A DNA stretch of 64,000 bases from Ipomoea triloba (GCF_003576645.1 NC_044927.1:13602581-13666580); one strand, 5' to 3'. Counted from the first letter of the stretch, positions 1 through 12,100 are shown. Notes: generated from the letters alone by a model not told the origin. Made by a program: numbers and translations.

Positions 1-3
1 GAG

Positions 4-2626
4 TGTAATACCCCGTATTTTATTAACATTATCCTAAGGCGTTGACATTCCTAAGTTATGATCTTCAGATATTTCAAAAGAATTTTTATAAGTGAGTATA
101 GTTGTTATTAAGCTGCGAACCTACGTACCGGTCACGAACCGTAAAAATTTTAGGAGCTGGTGTTCGGACCCGTTTGTCCTAGGAAATGAATTATTAGACA
201 CCATACTATTATTCTTGAATTTCCTATTTAATTAAATCAGCTCATAGCAGCGAAAATTTATTTTGATCGTACATCGCTAAATTTCGCGGTGTACCGAACC
301 TAGCCCAATTTTGAGGGTTAGTCTGGAATAAATTTTTAGTTTCGGAAATTATTCTATCTGGATTATTTTCCACCGAAACTTTATCTGTTTGGACCCCAAC
401 TGATAAGTTGGAAGATATTTTATTATTTTATTATTTTTTTCCAATCTTATCACATAAGATTGTGATGTAGTATAAAAGCCAATTTTTTTTCCTTTTTCCC
501 TTGCTTTTGCCGAAATGAAGAGGAGAGGAGAGAGAGAGAGATCATCTTCACCATTCTTCTTCCTCCATTGCTTCCATAGCCAAAATCCTTCTCAACTCTC
601 AATTTTATTCGGTAAGTTTTCGATTTTATTCGGTAGAAAGCCTTGTAATCCTTCCTAGGTTATGAATCTATGCTTAGTTTCTTGATATTTGATGTTTTGG
701 TGTTGATTTGGACCTAGGGTTTTAAGGTGAAAGTTGGGGAAAGATCCAACAATTTCTTCCTAAGGTGTTAATAAACCTTTGAGGTAAGGAATTCCCTTAA
801 GTTGGAATTAGTCACTTGAATTTGGATAATTGATTTTTGGTTGAAATATGGTGTTTTTGAGCTTTGGAAATATTTTTTTATACATGTTCATAGCTTGGAT
901 ATGCATGTATATGTTATATTTATGTCCATATAGGCTTATACATGTGGAAATATTGAAAGAAATCAGGATAGATTCTGGCAGTAACTTCTGAGATTTATTG
1001 GGAAAAATTGGTAAGGTATTTTGATCCTATTTTTTTTAGACATGTAGTTCTATAAGTTTAGAACCCGCATATAAAATTTCATAATGATCGGAGTAGTATA
1101 AGTATGGTTTTCGAATTTTTCTCCAAAACTGGTCCAGAGAGAGAAAAATTCCGGACAGCACACTGCCAAGGGCAAAGATGGAATTTTCTGTGTTTATTCG
1201 CGGACCAAAATGACCAAAACTTTTTATGGACATCAAGTACTATAAGTTGGGATTCTACCATAAAAATTTCAAGTGAAAAAGAGTTCGGGAACTATTTTTA
1301 CCGGCTCAATCTTTCGGACTGCGCCAAGCTGAATTTTTTGAATTATGCTTAGTATGATTATGGATGTGTTAATGATAATTGTGAGGTAGTTAGTGAGTTA
1401 ATGGTGATAAAGTTAGGTAAAGATATTATTATGATGTGTATTGAGGAAATTGTCATATGGAAATGTTGAGATAAAGGTTGTATATGGTGAATCTTGAGAA
1501 AGTAGTTGTTGGATGTTTTTGGGTTATGGTTAGGCAATGACCTTACCTATTAGAATTTATATATATTTGGATGTACGATATCCTCAAGTTATGATCTAAT
1601 GGTGTTGATCATAGTGGAAGTTGTTGAGGACGATAGTTAAGGATGTTGGTTGATTTTAAGTGTGAGATGGACATATGAAGTGTATCCAAAAATGTTTATG
1701 AAAACTTACGTTGAAAAACGTATGCTATTTTGATATAAAGGTTGTCAAAACCTTATTGTTTGAGAAAATGATGTTTGAAAATCCTTCAGGGGCTAAAGAG
1801 GTAGCCGATTTCAAATATTGGACTCATTGGTGAAATATGTCCAAAAGAAATGATTTGAGTAAGAAAAATTGAAGGAAGAATCATGTTTTCAAAACCGTAG
1901 TTTCTAAAGTAAGTTGAGGAGGACCTTGATTGACCCACGGGTGGCTTTAAGTGCCCTTGCCCAGTGGTCGTTATATTATTTTGTTAGAGCGAAGTCTATT
2001 CGCCGTTATGTCGTCATGTTGGGATAAGGAGAGGTGCCCACGGGAAGGCTTGAGTGCCACGGCCCGGGGTTGGGATAAGGGAGGAACCTACGGGAGGGCT
2101 GGAGTGCCATGGCCCGAGGTTGTAGGCCTCACTCTTACTATATGAAACTAAGGAAGTTTTAAAAATGAGTAAAGAGTTACTCTGTAACGTCTTTGAGAAA
2201 GAAATGATTTTGTCTTACGAGACGAGTGGATTTTGATTCACTGAACGATATACTATTTTCCAAATGATTATGTTTTCAAACCTTTGTCTACTTTTGAGTG
2301 ACATCGGATTTCCTTACTTAGCCGTCGCGCTAACTGCACTTCAATGTGTTTCTTATCAGTTGCAGATTAGTGTGGGCCCCTGTAGCCGATGAGCTCGGAA
2401 TAGAAGGGAAGTACAGGTTGAGGTCTACTCTTTGATGTAGACAGGGATTGTTATTAATGTTGTAAGTTTAGCCTGTGCACTTAGAGTGGAGTTTGTCAAA
2501 GAGGTGATAGAATTCACTCTAGGTGTGGCGGTAGCACCCGGTTTTCTGTTGATATGATGTAAGCTTCCGCAGCGTTTTATTACGGATTTTGTAATAAATG
2601 TAAGAGTTGAAAATTGGGGTGTTACA
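4..2626 (+). mobile_element. Long LTR (solo or 3' LTR) of an LTR retrotransposon, probably Ty3-gypsy
   Basis: Starts TGTAATACCCC and ends GGGGTGTTACA, the TG...CA form with inverted ends typical of plant LTRs; this start is often seen in chromovirus-type gypsy LTRs (recalled, not searched). A TATA-like box at 471-478 and the GA-rich tract after it put transcription on the plus strand. The three visible bases to the left (GAG) do not match the bases to the right (AAAAC), so no target duplication supports an intact solo LTR; GAG would fit the end of a polypurine tract, making this a 3' LTR whose body lies left of the window. The right edge interrupts a Helitron Rep gene. An inverted, diverged copy lies at 61531-64000. 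The ORFs inside are not conserved proteins. Confidence 0.65.
471..480 (+). promoter_or_regulatory. TATA-like box of the LTR promoter
   Basis: TATAAAAGCC lies about 470 bases into the LTR and is followed by a CT/GA-rich leader (510-541), a usual plant LTR core promoter layout. The call rests on the motif and its position only. Confidence 0.5.
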
Positions 2627-2630
2627 AAAC

Positions 2631-3664
2631 AATGCATCTGACAAACCTTTGTATACTTCACAACGCAAAAACAATGCATCTGACAAACCTTTGTATACTT
2701 CACAACGCAAAGCCTTTTGGTTGTTACGTATGAATAAAAGACGACCGGATTCCACCATTGTATATCCATCAACCAAGAACTGTTGAAACAACCTTTTAGC
2801 ATGCAATAAAGCAACCAAGAACTGTTGAAACAACCTTTTAGCATGCAATAAAGTAGACAATGTACTTCTCCTTTCATGTATTTGATATGCAAAATACTCC
2901 CGAGAAGTTATACGTTGTCTGCTACCACCTGCTTGAGTAATGGTCGTATTGAATTGGATATCATCCCGACCTGCTTGAGTAATGGTCGTATTGAATTGGA
3001 TATCATCCCGATAACCGTCTTCTCCATACGGAAAAAGAATAGGATACTGCAATGGTAAGTATGCCGGATTTAGTTCATTAATTCTCTTCAATTTCCCTGA
3101 TTTACACTCAACCAAAATATCTCGCACCCCCATGTTTGGATCAAGGTCACCTACAATTAGGGCTGCAACCTCCGATACTGTTGGCAAATTATATGTCCTG
3201 GCATCAGTTGTTCTTTTTGCTATTAGTCTCATTTTGATTTCTCTTGTACTATCATTTTGCAGCTCATTCCTAGCCATTCTGAAAGACTTTACCAAGACAT
3301 TGTGCTCATCTAACGCTTCCTTAATATCATTGACAACTGCTAATTGTACATCCGTTGAGGAAGTTCCATTCACACTAATGTTCGGAAAGGAAAAATAATA
3401 TTAGAATGTGATATACAATTGTTGAAAATGTTAAACAAAGTTAGAAAAAAATACCTTATTGAATTGACACGATTAAACAAAGTTAGAAAAAAATACCTTA
3501 TTGAATTGACACGATTCGTAATTTCATTGTAAAAATACCTTATTGAATTGACACGATTCGTAATTTCATTGTTCGTGTCATGGATGTACAATTGCGCAAA
3601 CTTTGGTGGGGCACCACTGTCATGGATGTACAATTGCGCAAACTTTGGTGGGGCACCACTGTTT
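2631..3664. repeat. Six perfect 42-bp tandem duplications, likely assembly artefacts
   Basis: Repeat starts pair at 2631/2673, 2771/2813, 2927/2969, 3440/3482, 3494/3536 and 3581/3623. Each pair is offset by exactly 42 bases, the copies abut, and I see no mismatches. Six independent events of identical size within 1 kb do not look biological; a fixed-length overlap left unmerged when contigs were joined explains them. The same 42-bp offset recurs at 62161/62203. Confidence 0.9.
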
Positions 3665-4269
3665 GGTTGCAAGCTTCCTATTAAGTGAAAGTTTTGTCCA
3701 TTTATCCGGAAAATCGGGGGTCCACCACCTTGAGATACTGTTCTATCAACTCTCCCACCCATTGACGTAAAACAAAACATACTGTTATACGACCTTATGT
3801 TATCCAAGAAATGATCTCTTTTTTGTCCTTCTGTAAAAAAAAGATCATATATTTTCTGGGGTGGTTTTTTAAAGCTTGGTAATTGAATCTTACCATTGGT
3901 ACAACATAGCGAATATTTTGGAATAGCGCTAGACTTCGATTTATCTAAACGTTCTTCGAACCAAAATAATGCACCACAATGCAAACATGAGTCCAATGGA
4001 TCACCAAAATCGGCATAATTAACTGTGACATACAAAATTGTCTATTACTTTTATCACATTGCCGTACTAAAATAGATATGCTATTAAGTAGTATAAAACA
4101 TAAAATTTACCCTTTAAAAAACACTAACCAATTGATTCAGTAATAGTGGTATCTTCTTCTGTGCATGCTTCATTGAAGTCCTTGCTTAAGTTGCGACATT
4201 CCATGATAGAAGTACTCACATTATGTGTTAAGGTCGTAACTGTACTTTCGTTGGACCTATCTATAAGAA

Positions 4270-5060
4270 CTTGAGCACCTAACAAAAGCAATGCATAAAC
4301 AATAAAATTACAAACAATCAAAATTAAATTAGACAAAAAAAAAAAAACAGCAATTGGATATTCAATATGAATTAATTCAACGTGTACTATAACAACCTAC
4401 ACTAATTTAATTTTTTCGAGCATTAGTTACTTAATATTGTTAGTTTAATATTACAAAAAATTGACATTATTAAAAAACCAAATTTTGGTAATACGAACCA
4501 TAACTTATAACTGAAAATTCAACATTTAACTATTTAAATCTATATCTACATGTTGCAAACATAATACATTTATTCATAAATATAGTAATTGAACTAATCA
4601 TTTGTTTTGTACTTGGGTTAAAAAAACGAAAAATATAGTGCAATACCTATTGTGTCATTCGTAGTAGGTGTAATGGTGTCAATGTTCAAAGGTGTCGGCT
4701 TATTACTTTTATACCTGTTGCACCTATCTATACGAACTTCCGTACCTAAAAAAAGTAATGCATAAACAACAAAATTACAAACAATCAAAATAAAATTAGA
4801 CAAAAAATAAAAAAGCAATTGGATATTCAATATGAATTAATTAAACGTGTACTATAACAACCAACACTAAAGTTATTTTTCCGATCGTTAGTTAGTTAAT
4901 ATTGTTTGTTTAATATTAAAAAAAATTAACATTCTTAAAAAACCAAAATATGGTAATACAAACCATAACTTATAACTGAAAATTCAACATGTAACTATTT
5001 AAATCTATATCTAATTGTTGCAAACATAATACATTTATTTATAAATATAGTAACGAAATC
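4270..5060. repeat. Imperfect tandem duplication of a Rep exon plus intron, period about 463 bp
   Basis: The block around 4260-4600 recurs at about 4725-5060. Anchor AATTGGATATTCAATATGAA is at about 4352 and 4815. Both copies encode a related minus-strand exon end (VLIDRSN versus VRIDRCN). Divergence between copies suggests an old duplication, unlike the perfect 42-bp repeats next door. Confidence 0.75.
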
Positions 5061-5517
5061 ACTGAAACAGTTCCCAGGTGTTCTACTATTCCTTTTATAC
5101 AACTCACTGAAACAGTTGGTTTCTAAAATAAAAGATTACTATAAGAAATCACTTTACACAGTTTGTATGAAATGATTATAACAATAGGTATATAACAAAA
5201 TACTAACCATTAGTTAATATGCTGAAGGGAGTAGAAATGGATGATTGAAAGACTCCAAATATTTGGTTTCCCGGAGAACTATTATGTCGTGGGTTTAGGA
5301 TATTCGACAGCGTTGTACAACTCTCATTTTCTACAAATTATTAAAACAGAAAGAAATTTGAGTATTTAAAAAGTATTTAAAGTAATATTAACCATATTTA
5401 ACAAAAAAAAACATAAATTTGAACAACATTTAACAAAAACAATCAATTCATAAATCAGAAAAACAAAAAGTGAATACTATATATTACCTACATCATTTAT
5501 AATTAACTAAACCAAGC

Positions 5518-5518
<1 letters not shown>

Positions 5519-5568
<50 letters not shown>
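5519..5568. repeat. (TA)n microsatellite
   Basis: About 50 bases of uninterrupted TA, separating the Rep exons from the gene-less 5568-7839 stretch. Confidence 0.95.
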
Positions 5569-5571
<3 letters not shown>

Positions 5572-7839
5572 TTCAGTCCATACGCGTGTGCGTATGACTG
5601 TGTGAGCAAATCTCCAGCGGCTCATTTCCAGAAGCTTTGTTCGTTTATCTCTTCGTGCTCATCGACTACTTAACAAAGTACTATAGATCCGCTCATTCGT
5701 TGGATCGATTTGTCAACAAAGCTGGGTAGACTACTTTATTTCTACTTCTAAGGGTTTTTCAGATGGAAACCATAAGAAGCTTAAGAAATAGGGTACGAAC
5801 AATGGGGTAATCTGGAAACTTTATGGATTTGGAATTCAGTATAAATGAGGTACGATTCTTTGTGAAATATATTATTTTGTTTTTGTTATTTAGCTAATAT
5901 GAACAATTTATGTCAGAATTTTATGCTTACTATTAGCAAAGAACAGATCTAGGGTTTAAGAATATTCAAGTACTATGTTCACCGTTGAATTGATGTAGCT
6001 TCGGTTTAGATTTTTCAATTTCCATGGCTAAAATGATGTTTGTATTCCAGTGAATGTAAACCTAAGCATTTAACCACAGATGGTTTATTGAAAGTTCTAG
6101 GCATTTAATGATTCTTTGATTTTTTATACATATGCAGGTTGGGAGATTTTCAAGAGCTTGAAAAAAAGATAAGTATTCCCATTCCATTATTGACTATAAT
6201 CTTTCACCAATTTCTGGTAAACCTAAACAAAACACTTGCAGTATAACTTGTAATTTCTGACCTCTTTTATGTAATATGCAGGAACAACGAAGAAAAACAA
6301 TCAATTCATATGGAAGATAAGTACAAATAACCCTATATATTTCAGTTTACAGTGTGACTGTATAATGGTGTCTGAACAAAAGACTAACATTATCAGCTTT
6401 ACTATTAGAAACTCAGTTTTAAGCTACGTACCTTTATTTTCTGGAGAAGATTTTCTTTTACATCCTAAAACGGTTGACTTTGTCAATTTCTTCATCTCTG
6501 GATGTTATAGTGTAGAGAGCAGAAACAGTAGAAATTTGTATTGTGGAATTCTTCTACCTTTTATAGATTGTAAATGAAGTTGTTAGGATTACCTTTACAA
6601 CCTAGCTGTTAATAAACAATCATCATATGTCTTTACTTATTCCTAGGAAACCAAACAGTTTTTCATTGGTATTTAATACCCATGCTGATTTCCCACCTGT
6701 TGCAATGCTATCATGTGAAACTATAATTTATTACTTAGTCATGCTAAAAACACTTATAACACTAAACTGATTCCTCATTATTGTCTGTTATTTAGTTCAT
6801 AACAGCATGATTTATTTTTTACAACACTCATTCACTCAATTGATGATAAATGAGCTCTTAAACTGATTCCTCATTATTGTCTGTTATTTAGTTCATGATA
6901 GCATGGTTTATTTTTTACAACACTCGTTCACTCAATTGATGATAAATGAGCTCTTTTAAGTTAATATCTCACTTAACTGTTTTTATTATATCAAACTTAG
7001 TAAAATGAAAATGTTTTTTAACATTAACTTGATATTATCATTCACTAAGAATACTTGATATTAACATGATTCACTAAGTCTTCTTTAGTCTTAATCAGTG
7101 TTGCTCGGTGCTAAGTTTTCTTTAACTGACTTATGCTAAGTCTTCTTTAGTGTTGCTGTGAGTTTATAGCATATTAGTATTCTGTTGTGTGAGTTTAGCT
7201 TCATTTTAATTGGACAATAATTATGCAGATCCCTTGACTGACCCTATTTATCTGGAAAATTACAAAGGAGGCTGGATTTGGAAACTTAATCCCAGTAGGT
7301 GTTGCAAAAGTACAAAGGAGGTTAACTTTCAAGATCTCTATAAGTAGGTAACAAATATGTATATTGATTTCAAATCCAAAAATACAAAGTATTGTATTTG
7401 TTACATAAGGTAGAACTATTACATAAGTTTAGGATGCTAAAATCTAGGTCTTCACTTCCTCCTGCTACACTTCAATAAATGCCTTTTGCAATTGTGCTAA
7501 GTGATCTTTACAGCAATGACACATTAAGTACTGCACTGGTACATCTTTTGCCATTTCACATCATGCACATATTAAGAACCTGCAAAACTTTTGATTTGAC
7601 AAACAAATAGCATAGCAGAAAATTGTGTGAACAATATAGTGCTGGAAATTGAGAACAATTTAGCAATCAACTTAGCAGAAAATTCATATCAGTAGCTTCA
7701 TAGCAGTAAGACCAAAAACAACAATTCAAATACCAACTAAGCAGTTAAAAAAACAAATACAAAAGACATTGTTTGAATTAGGATCAAAAGACACTGAGAT
7801 GACTGAACAAATAGTAACCATTGTCCCATTTACAACCAT
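5568..7839. other. No coding gene recognised; possible captured or inserted sequence inside Helitron 1
   Basis: No ORF here matches a family I know. The first part reads like a plus-strand 5' UTR with plant-style intron boundaries (TATGCAGG at about 6135 and 6280, followed by short exon-like pieces). Helitron 2 has only about 270 bases between its RPA and Rep genes, so this stretch is extra. It contains a 96-bp tandem duplication at 6764-6956. The right end (7390-7839) would be the 3' UTR of the minus-strand RPA gene. Confidence 0.4.
6764..6956. repeat. 96-bp tandem duplication
   Basis: AACTGATTCCTCATTATTG occurs at 6765 and 6861, and the following roughly 90 bases match with a few substitutions (CATAACAGCATGA versus CATGATAGCATGG). 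The divergence argues it is real rather than an assembly error. Confidence 0.85.
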
Positions 7840-10195
7840 TCATGTTTCCTTATCATCATCTCCCTTCTCCTCCTTGACCACCATAACTCTTTTCTTCTTT
7901 GAATTTTGAGTGCTGGAAAATTGATCAAGTAAACTTCTCTTAACAGCATCAGTCTCAGTTACATGAACTGTTTGTTCCTTCACAGCATTCACATTTGGAC
8001 TCTCTGCCTCTTCCTCTGAAAAAAATCCCTGAATAGATAGGATTAAATCAGTTTATAGAAGTACCTGAAAAAGAAATACGTGAAAAATAACCTGAAGAGC
8101 CTGAATATCATATAGGTTGCTTACCTCATCTGAATCTGATTCATTGTCAGTAAGTAGTAACTTAGAGGATAAACCATCATCATAATCATCAAGGAGACCA
8201 GGACAGTAAGTATTGAACATCTCAGGGAAGTGTTTCACTGACATTACAGGAATAACATGACTTAGGTTGTCTAACTGATTTTTTTGCACATTGACCTTAA
8301 AGAAAAGACCTCGGCCCACCATAGTTTTAAGCTCTTTAGGGATCTTAATCATTACCTAAGATTTGAAATGAAATTAGAAAATAGTAGTGAAAAAGGAATA
8401 GTAGAACACACACTAATCAATGTTTTATTAAAAGTAAACAAACCTTTGGCTGCTTTGCTACCAATTCATCAGCTCTTACACTAACCAAATCAAGTGCTTC
8501 ACGATCCCATAGAAGAAAGGGTGCTGTACCTTTAAGATCAACAACTCTAACCTTGATTTTATACCTGTAGATGCAGTCATCATATCTGCTGCTGCACTTG
8601 CTACACTGAAACATTCCATTAATTAATTCCACCTTCTTATTACATCCTGGATCTTTGCAGGACTGGTAAAACCAATCATCAACATCGGACTCTATTCCGA
8701 TAATCTGTGCAGGTACCCAGAATTCACCTACCTGTGCAAAAGGAAAATAAGGTAAGCACTTATTATAATTAGATTCAATTACTACTGATCAGAAAGAACT
8801 TTTACGTACCTCTCTATTCTGAAAGATGTCAGATATGGTAATGATACGCATTTTTGGGCTACTTAAATCACCACCACTTGAATTACCATAACTATAAGCT
8901 GAATTTGAGGTAAGGCTCTTTAAAGGTGTTTGCTGCAAAGTTAGGTTAAAAGGGAAAAAAATATATATCAATAAATTGTGTACTGTAATCCAAAATGATA
9001 AACAATAAACAAAATAATTGTGTATGGCAACAAACCTCTCTCTAAACTCCAGAAACTCAGTACTATCTCCATTAAACAGAAGTTGGGTAGCATCATAAGA
9101 ACTTGTTATTTTCACTTCAGCAGCTACATCATAACATTTGAACTTATATTGCAGGATATTAGAAATTCAAATGGTACACAGTATGAGGTAAGGACAACAT
9201 AACCTATCACTGTTATTTAAGGTATGATTTGTATGCACATTTTTCTGCTCTAAGAAAATATAGGGTTAGTTGACTTACAGTTTTCAGAAACCTTCACCCT
9301 TCCCATCTGAATTAGCACAATGACTGGCTCTGCAAAATCCTTTCTGAAATAAGGCAACACTTTCTCAACATGCTGATCCCATACAGTGCATTTAAGTTGA
9401 TTGCCACTTAACAAAAAAAAAAAATAGAAGGTTAGAAACAGAAGAGAATAATATCTATGTTTATATTAAACTTTTTGTAGGACTTACTTTAAATCCTCAA
9501 TGAGGAAATCTATGAGCCGGGAAGGCCTACCAGATATCAACTTGTCCAAAGGGGAGTATATTTCCACAACCCTTCCAATCACATCTACAAAAAACAAATA
9601 AAACAAAAAGAAAAAAAGAAAAAGGTCAGCATTATATTCTTTAGCAGTAGGTGATTAGTAGTTTTGAACTATATAAGAAAACAAAGAAATAGATGAAACA
9701 TACCAACCAATACTTTAGGATCCACTGTCTTCAAAGCAGTAAAGGATTGTAAACGATACATATGTGTAGGAAAATCTAATCCTTTGTAGCCTTTTACCAA
9801 TGTCTCATTGAATAACTTCAACATGTGAGGACCACTGCATGTCTTATAGGTATAGTAATGTTGAACTACCAGGAAGTTTTTTATACAATACACATTGCCT
9901 TCAATAAATTTATTCTGAATAGAGACATTCTTTCCAGGAATATGCAGATGAACATATGCCCCCTATAAAATAAGAGGTAATTAATTTCTACTGTTGTATA
10001 TTGTATTATGAATGAAGCAAAGAAGTTTACAATTACTAATATTACCTCTTGATCATGTAGAACACACTCTATTGATTTGATCTCTTCACTAAACCGGCTT
10101 TGCAGAACATCGTATGTACGCACTGCTCTCAACTTAATGGCAGCAGTCGCTTTGTTCTTCTTAATCTCTCTTACAACAATGTACATTGGAGCCAT
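7840..10195 (-). CDS. Helitron-encoded RPA70-like single-strand DNA-binding protein
   Basis: Homologue of replication protein A large subunit, which binds single-stranded DNA; plant Helitrons often carry one, presumably to protect the single strand made in rolling-circle transposition. About nine exons on the minus strand: 10195-10046 (starts MAPMYIVVREIKKNK), 9962-9708, 9588-9484, 9408-9282, 9137-9050, 8935-8812, 8732-8441, 8352-8125 and 8028-7840. An N-terminal OB fold (DUF223-type) comes first, with motifs RLIDFLIEDLK and KCTVWDQHVEK. The C-terminal RPA domain has a zinc ribbon (CKDPGCNKK then CSKC) and PFLLWDREA. The tail KRSLLDQFSSTQNSKKKR is basic and could be a nuclear signal. GT/AG-like junctions are visible and no stop was found in the exons, about 520 residues in all. 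Exon edges are approximate. The tail is nearly the same as in Helitron 2. Confidence 0.8.
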
Positions 10196-10531
10196 GGCGT
10201 ACGACTGGAGACTATAGTTCTGAAAGTTGTTTGTATTAGATCTGCAAATGTGTAAATGAAATTATTAAGAAGCTGTAATATGTATTTATATTGGTAGAAA
10301 TAGGTTTAAATTGATTCAGATTGGAATGGTAATCGAAGAGTCACGGTGATTACCAATACTATCACACCCTTTAGTTGGAAACCCAAAGGGTTTAATCATT
10401 AATGACAAACAAAATATCCGGCCTCAAAAAGATCACCTCATTTTAATGCAATCTGATTTCCCAAAATATGCCCAAAACGACTTCGTTTCTATTGGGCGGG
10501 AAACTGAAAATTATTTATTTTTCAGAAAGTT

Positions 10532-10553
10532 GTTGCTTTTATATATATATAGA
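10532..10553 (-). other. Helitron 1 5' terminus
   Basis: Minus strand reads A then TCTATATATATATAAAAGC, matching the TC start and AATAAAAGC-like block usual at plant Helitron 5' ends. The T at 10554 is the flanking half of the AT target. Confidence 0.7.
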
Positions 10554-11296
10554 TACAAGACTTATTCAGCTGGGCACCTTTGCGAGCCATGTTACGTTAT
10601 TGCAATTTGAATCAGGCTTAATCCATGATTTGCACTCCTTACTCAGTTACTCTATTGATTGTCATGAATTCTTAGTTGAGTTGAATTAGGAATCAAGTTG
10701 AGTTGAGTCTGAATAGTCCAGGTTTGAAGTTTGGCTCGATTCAAAAAAATCAAAGTTGAAGTTCAATTAAGTTGTAACTTTTTGAGTTTGAGCTTGAGCT
10801 TGACTCAGCTTGAGATCAAACCGAGTCGCAAATTATACCGTGGACCATGGCAATGACTGATATTGCAGTTGTGTTGAAAGGGAATTGCACTTGCGCGGAA
10901 CAGAGGCCGTTTCATCCGTCAACACAACTGCAGTTTCAGACGGATAAAACGGCCTCTGTTCCGCGCAATTGCAGTTTCTTTCAACACAACTGCAGTATTA
11001 GCCATGATCATGGTCTACAGTATAACGACTGAAACTGAATAGCTCAACTTGAATGCACTCGATAAAGTTTTTTTTTTTATAATCCAAATGTCATAATAAA
11101 ACTTTATGTAACACTTTGATTATAGATGTCTTATATATAACATATACATACAAATATATTAGTTAAATTTGTAATATTATATTTAGAGTCATTGCCATTT
11201 TTGGTCCTACTGTTATTGAGGCATTGCCAATTTTAGTCCACTTCATTAATTTTTGCCACATTGCAGCCAGTCTTATTTAGTTCTTGCCACTTTTAG
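10554..11296. other. Intergenic spacer without genes; holds one long hairpin
   Basis: No coding sequence is supported. 10690-10830 is a run of GAGTTGAG/GAGCTTGAG-like short repeats. A near-perfect hairpin occupies 10841-11016. 11190-11296 contains a repetitive phrase (GCCATTTTTGGTCC, GCCAATTTTAGTCC, GCCACTTTTAGTTC), and then the sequence jumps abruptly into the copia env-like tail. Confidence 0.6.
10841..11016. repeat. Long imperfect inverted repeat (hairpin), MITE-like
   Basis: Arms 10843-10920 and 10939-11015 are reverse complements over about 78 bases with a few mismatches and small gaps; the loop is about 18 bases. Arm features: GACCATG at the outside, CAGTTGTGTTGAAAG inside, and GCGGAACAGAGGCCGTTT near the loop. 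The transcript would fold into a long stem, so it could be a foldback MITE or a small-RNA source. No target duplication was identified. Confidence 0.8.
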
Positions 11297-11809
11297 TTCT
11301 GAAGATCACTGGAATATCTGTTCACAGCAATATGTCTCCAGAAGAATGCATTGCATGGTGGAAAGATGGAGTGATTGATGGAGAGTTCGTGGGGGAAGCT
11401 TACAGAAACTACAGGCATCTAGATGTTACAGACGAATACATAAGCCTGGTAAATCCGAAAGACCCCATCAAGACACGAGAAGCCATTAACAAGAAGAGGG
11501 AAGCCAACAAGAAGTAAGCTCTCGTGGCCCAAACTCCATCTTATTACAATTTATTGCTGTTTATGTTGTTCTTGGTCTTATATGTTTTTGTTTAAACTTT
11601 TCTACTAAGCTCAGTTATGTAAACATTCCCTTAATCTCAATATATATATATCTTTTGCTGGGGGTGTTGCGTGAGTTTGTTTATTCATGCTTTAGTAGAA
11701 TAATTGTCAAACTTACCATATGCGCTGAAAATAAAATCTATGTTTATCCTCTATCAAATCAGCCATATAAAGTAAGTATAAGTGTTGGCATCATCAAAAA
11801 GGGGGAAAT
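11297..11809 (+). pseudogene. 3' tail of a second copia copy: env-like C-terminus, UTR and PPT
   Basis: Bases 11297-11809 match 28319-28824 with some substitutions and small indels. They encode the last 60-odd residues of the env-like ORF (ending REAINKKREANKK, stop at 11515) and finish with the polypurine tract AAAAAGGGGGAAAT just before the LTR at 11810. The left edge is abrupt. The layout (internal tail, LTR, internal region, LTR) implies two head-to-tail elements sharing an LTR, or a recombination product. Confidence 0.85.
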
Positions 11810-12100
11810 TGTTAGGAACATAATGTATTAGGTTTTGGTGATACCAAAAATGTATTTTAGAATCCCCTAAAGTCTCGAAAGATAGGAATCAATGTAAGTT
11901 CGACAAGTAAACTAAGAGCGAAAATACAACCGGGTAACTTGAGCTCAACTCGGAAAATATTTAAGCTTGAGGTAAACTTGTATGAACATCTTAGAAGACT
12001 CGTGTTGTAATTTCATAGATAGATCAGTAGAAGGCACGAGACAACACTGGAGGAATAAGGGTCTGCGAGACATCAACTAAGTCTCGAGACATAAGCAGAG

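Larger units (their letters stand above)
2627..5340 (-). pseudogene. Helitron Rep (RepHel) N-terminal part, interrupted
   Basis: Rolling-circle transposase; only the N-terminal third is present. Visible exons (minus strand) are about 5333-5212, 4755-4618, 4280-4130 and 4035-3370, continuing at 3373-2627. Recognisable blocks are CLHCGALFWFEE with a later LCC (zinc-binding-like N-terminus), FTSMGG, PIFRINGQNFHLIGSL, FAQLYIHD, and the Helitron_like_N block YLPLQYPILFPYGEDGYRDD. Splice-like junctions (TTTGTAG and similar) separate the exons. The HUH and two-tyrosine motifs and the PIF1 helicase are missing because the LTR at 4-2626 cuts the gene. Six 42-bp tandem duplications fall in this region; 42 is a multiple of 3, so frames persist with repeated 14-residue blocks, but these are probably assembly artefacts. 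Confidence 0.8.
2627..10553 (-). mobile_element. Helitron 1, autonomous type, truncated at its 3' side by an LTR
   Basis: On the minus strand the element begins at 10553 with TCTATATATATATAAAAGC, preceded by A, the usual Helitron 5' end and A/T insertion context. It then carries an RPA-like gene (10195-7840) and the first part of a Rep gene (5340-2627). A short conserved block (CCCGCCCAA) near the 5' end is shared with Helitron 2 at 34523-42015. The Rep gene stops at the LTR edge at 2626, so the helicase half and the 3' hairpin terminus are outside the window or lost. The 5568-7839 stretch may be a later insertion. Confidence 0.75.

Noticed and set aside
1951..2145. Small ORF in the first LTR
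   Set aside because: Inside LTR DNA, not preserved in the inverted copy, no domain.
4..2626. Intact solo LTR with target duplication
   Set aside because: Left flank GAG and right flank AAAAC do not match, so no duplication is supported.
2425..3373. ORFs with 14-residue internal repeats that could be read as a novel repeat protein
   Set aside because: The repeats are the exact 42-bp duplications; without them the sequence is ordinary Helitron Rep.
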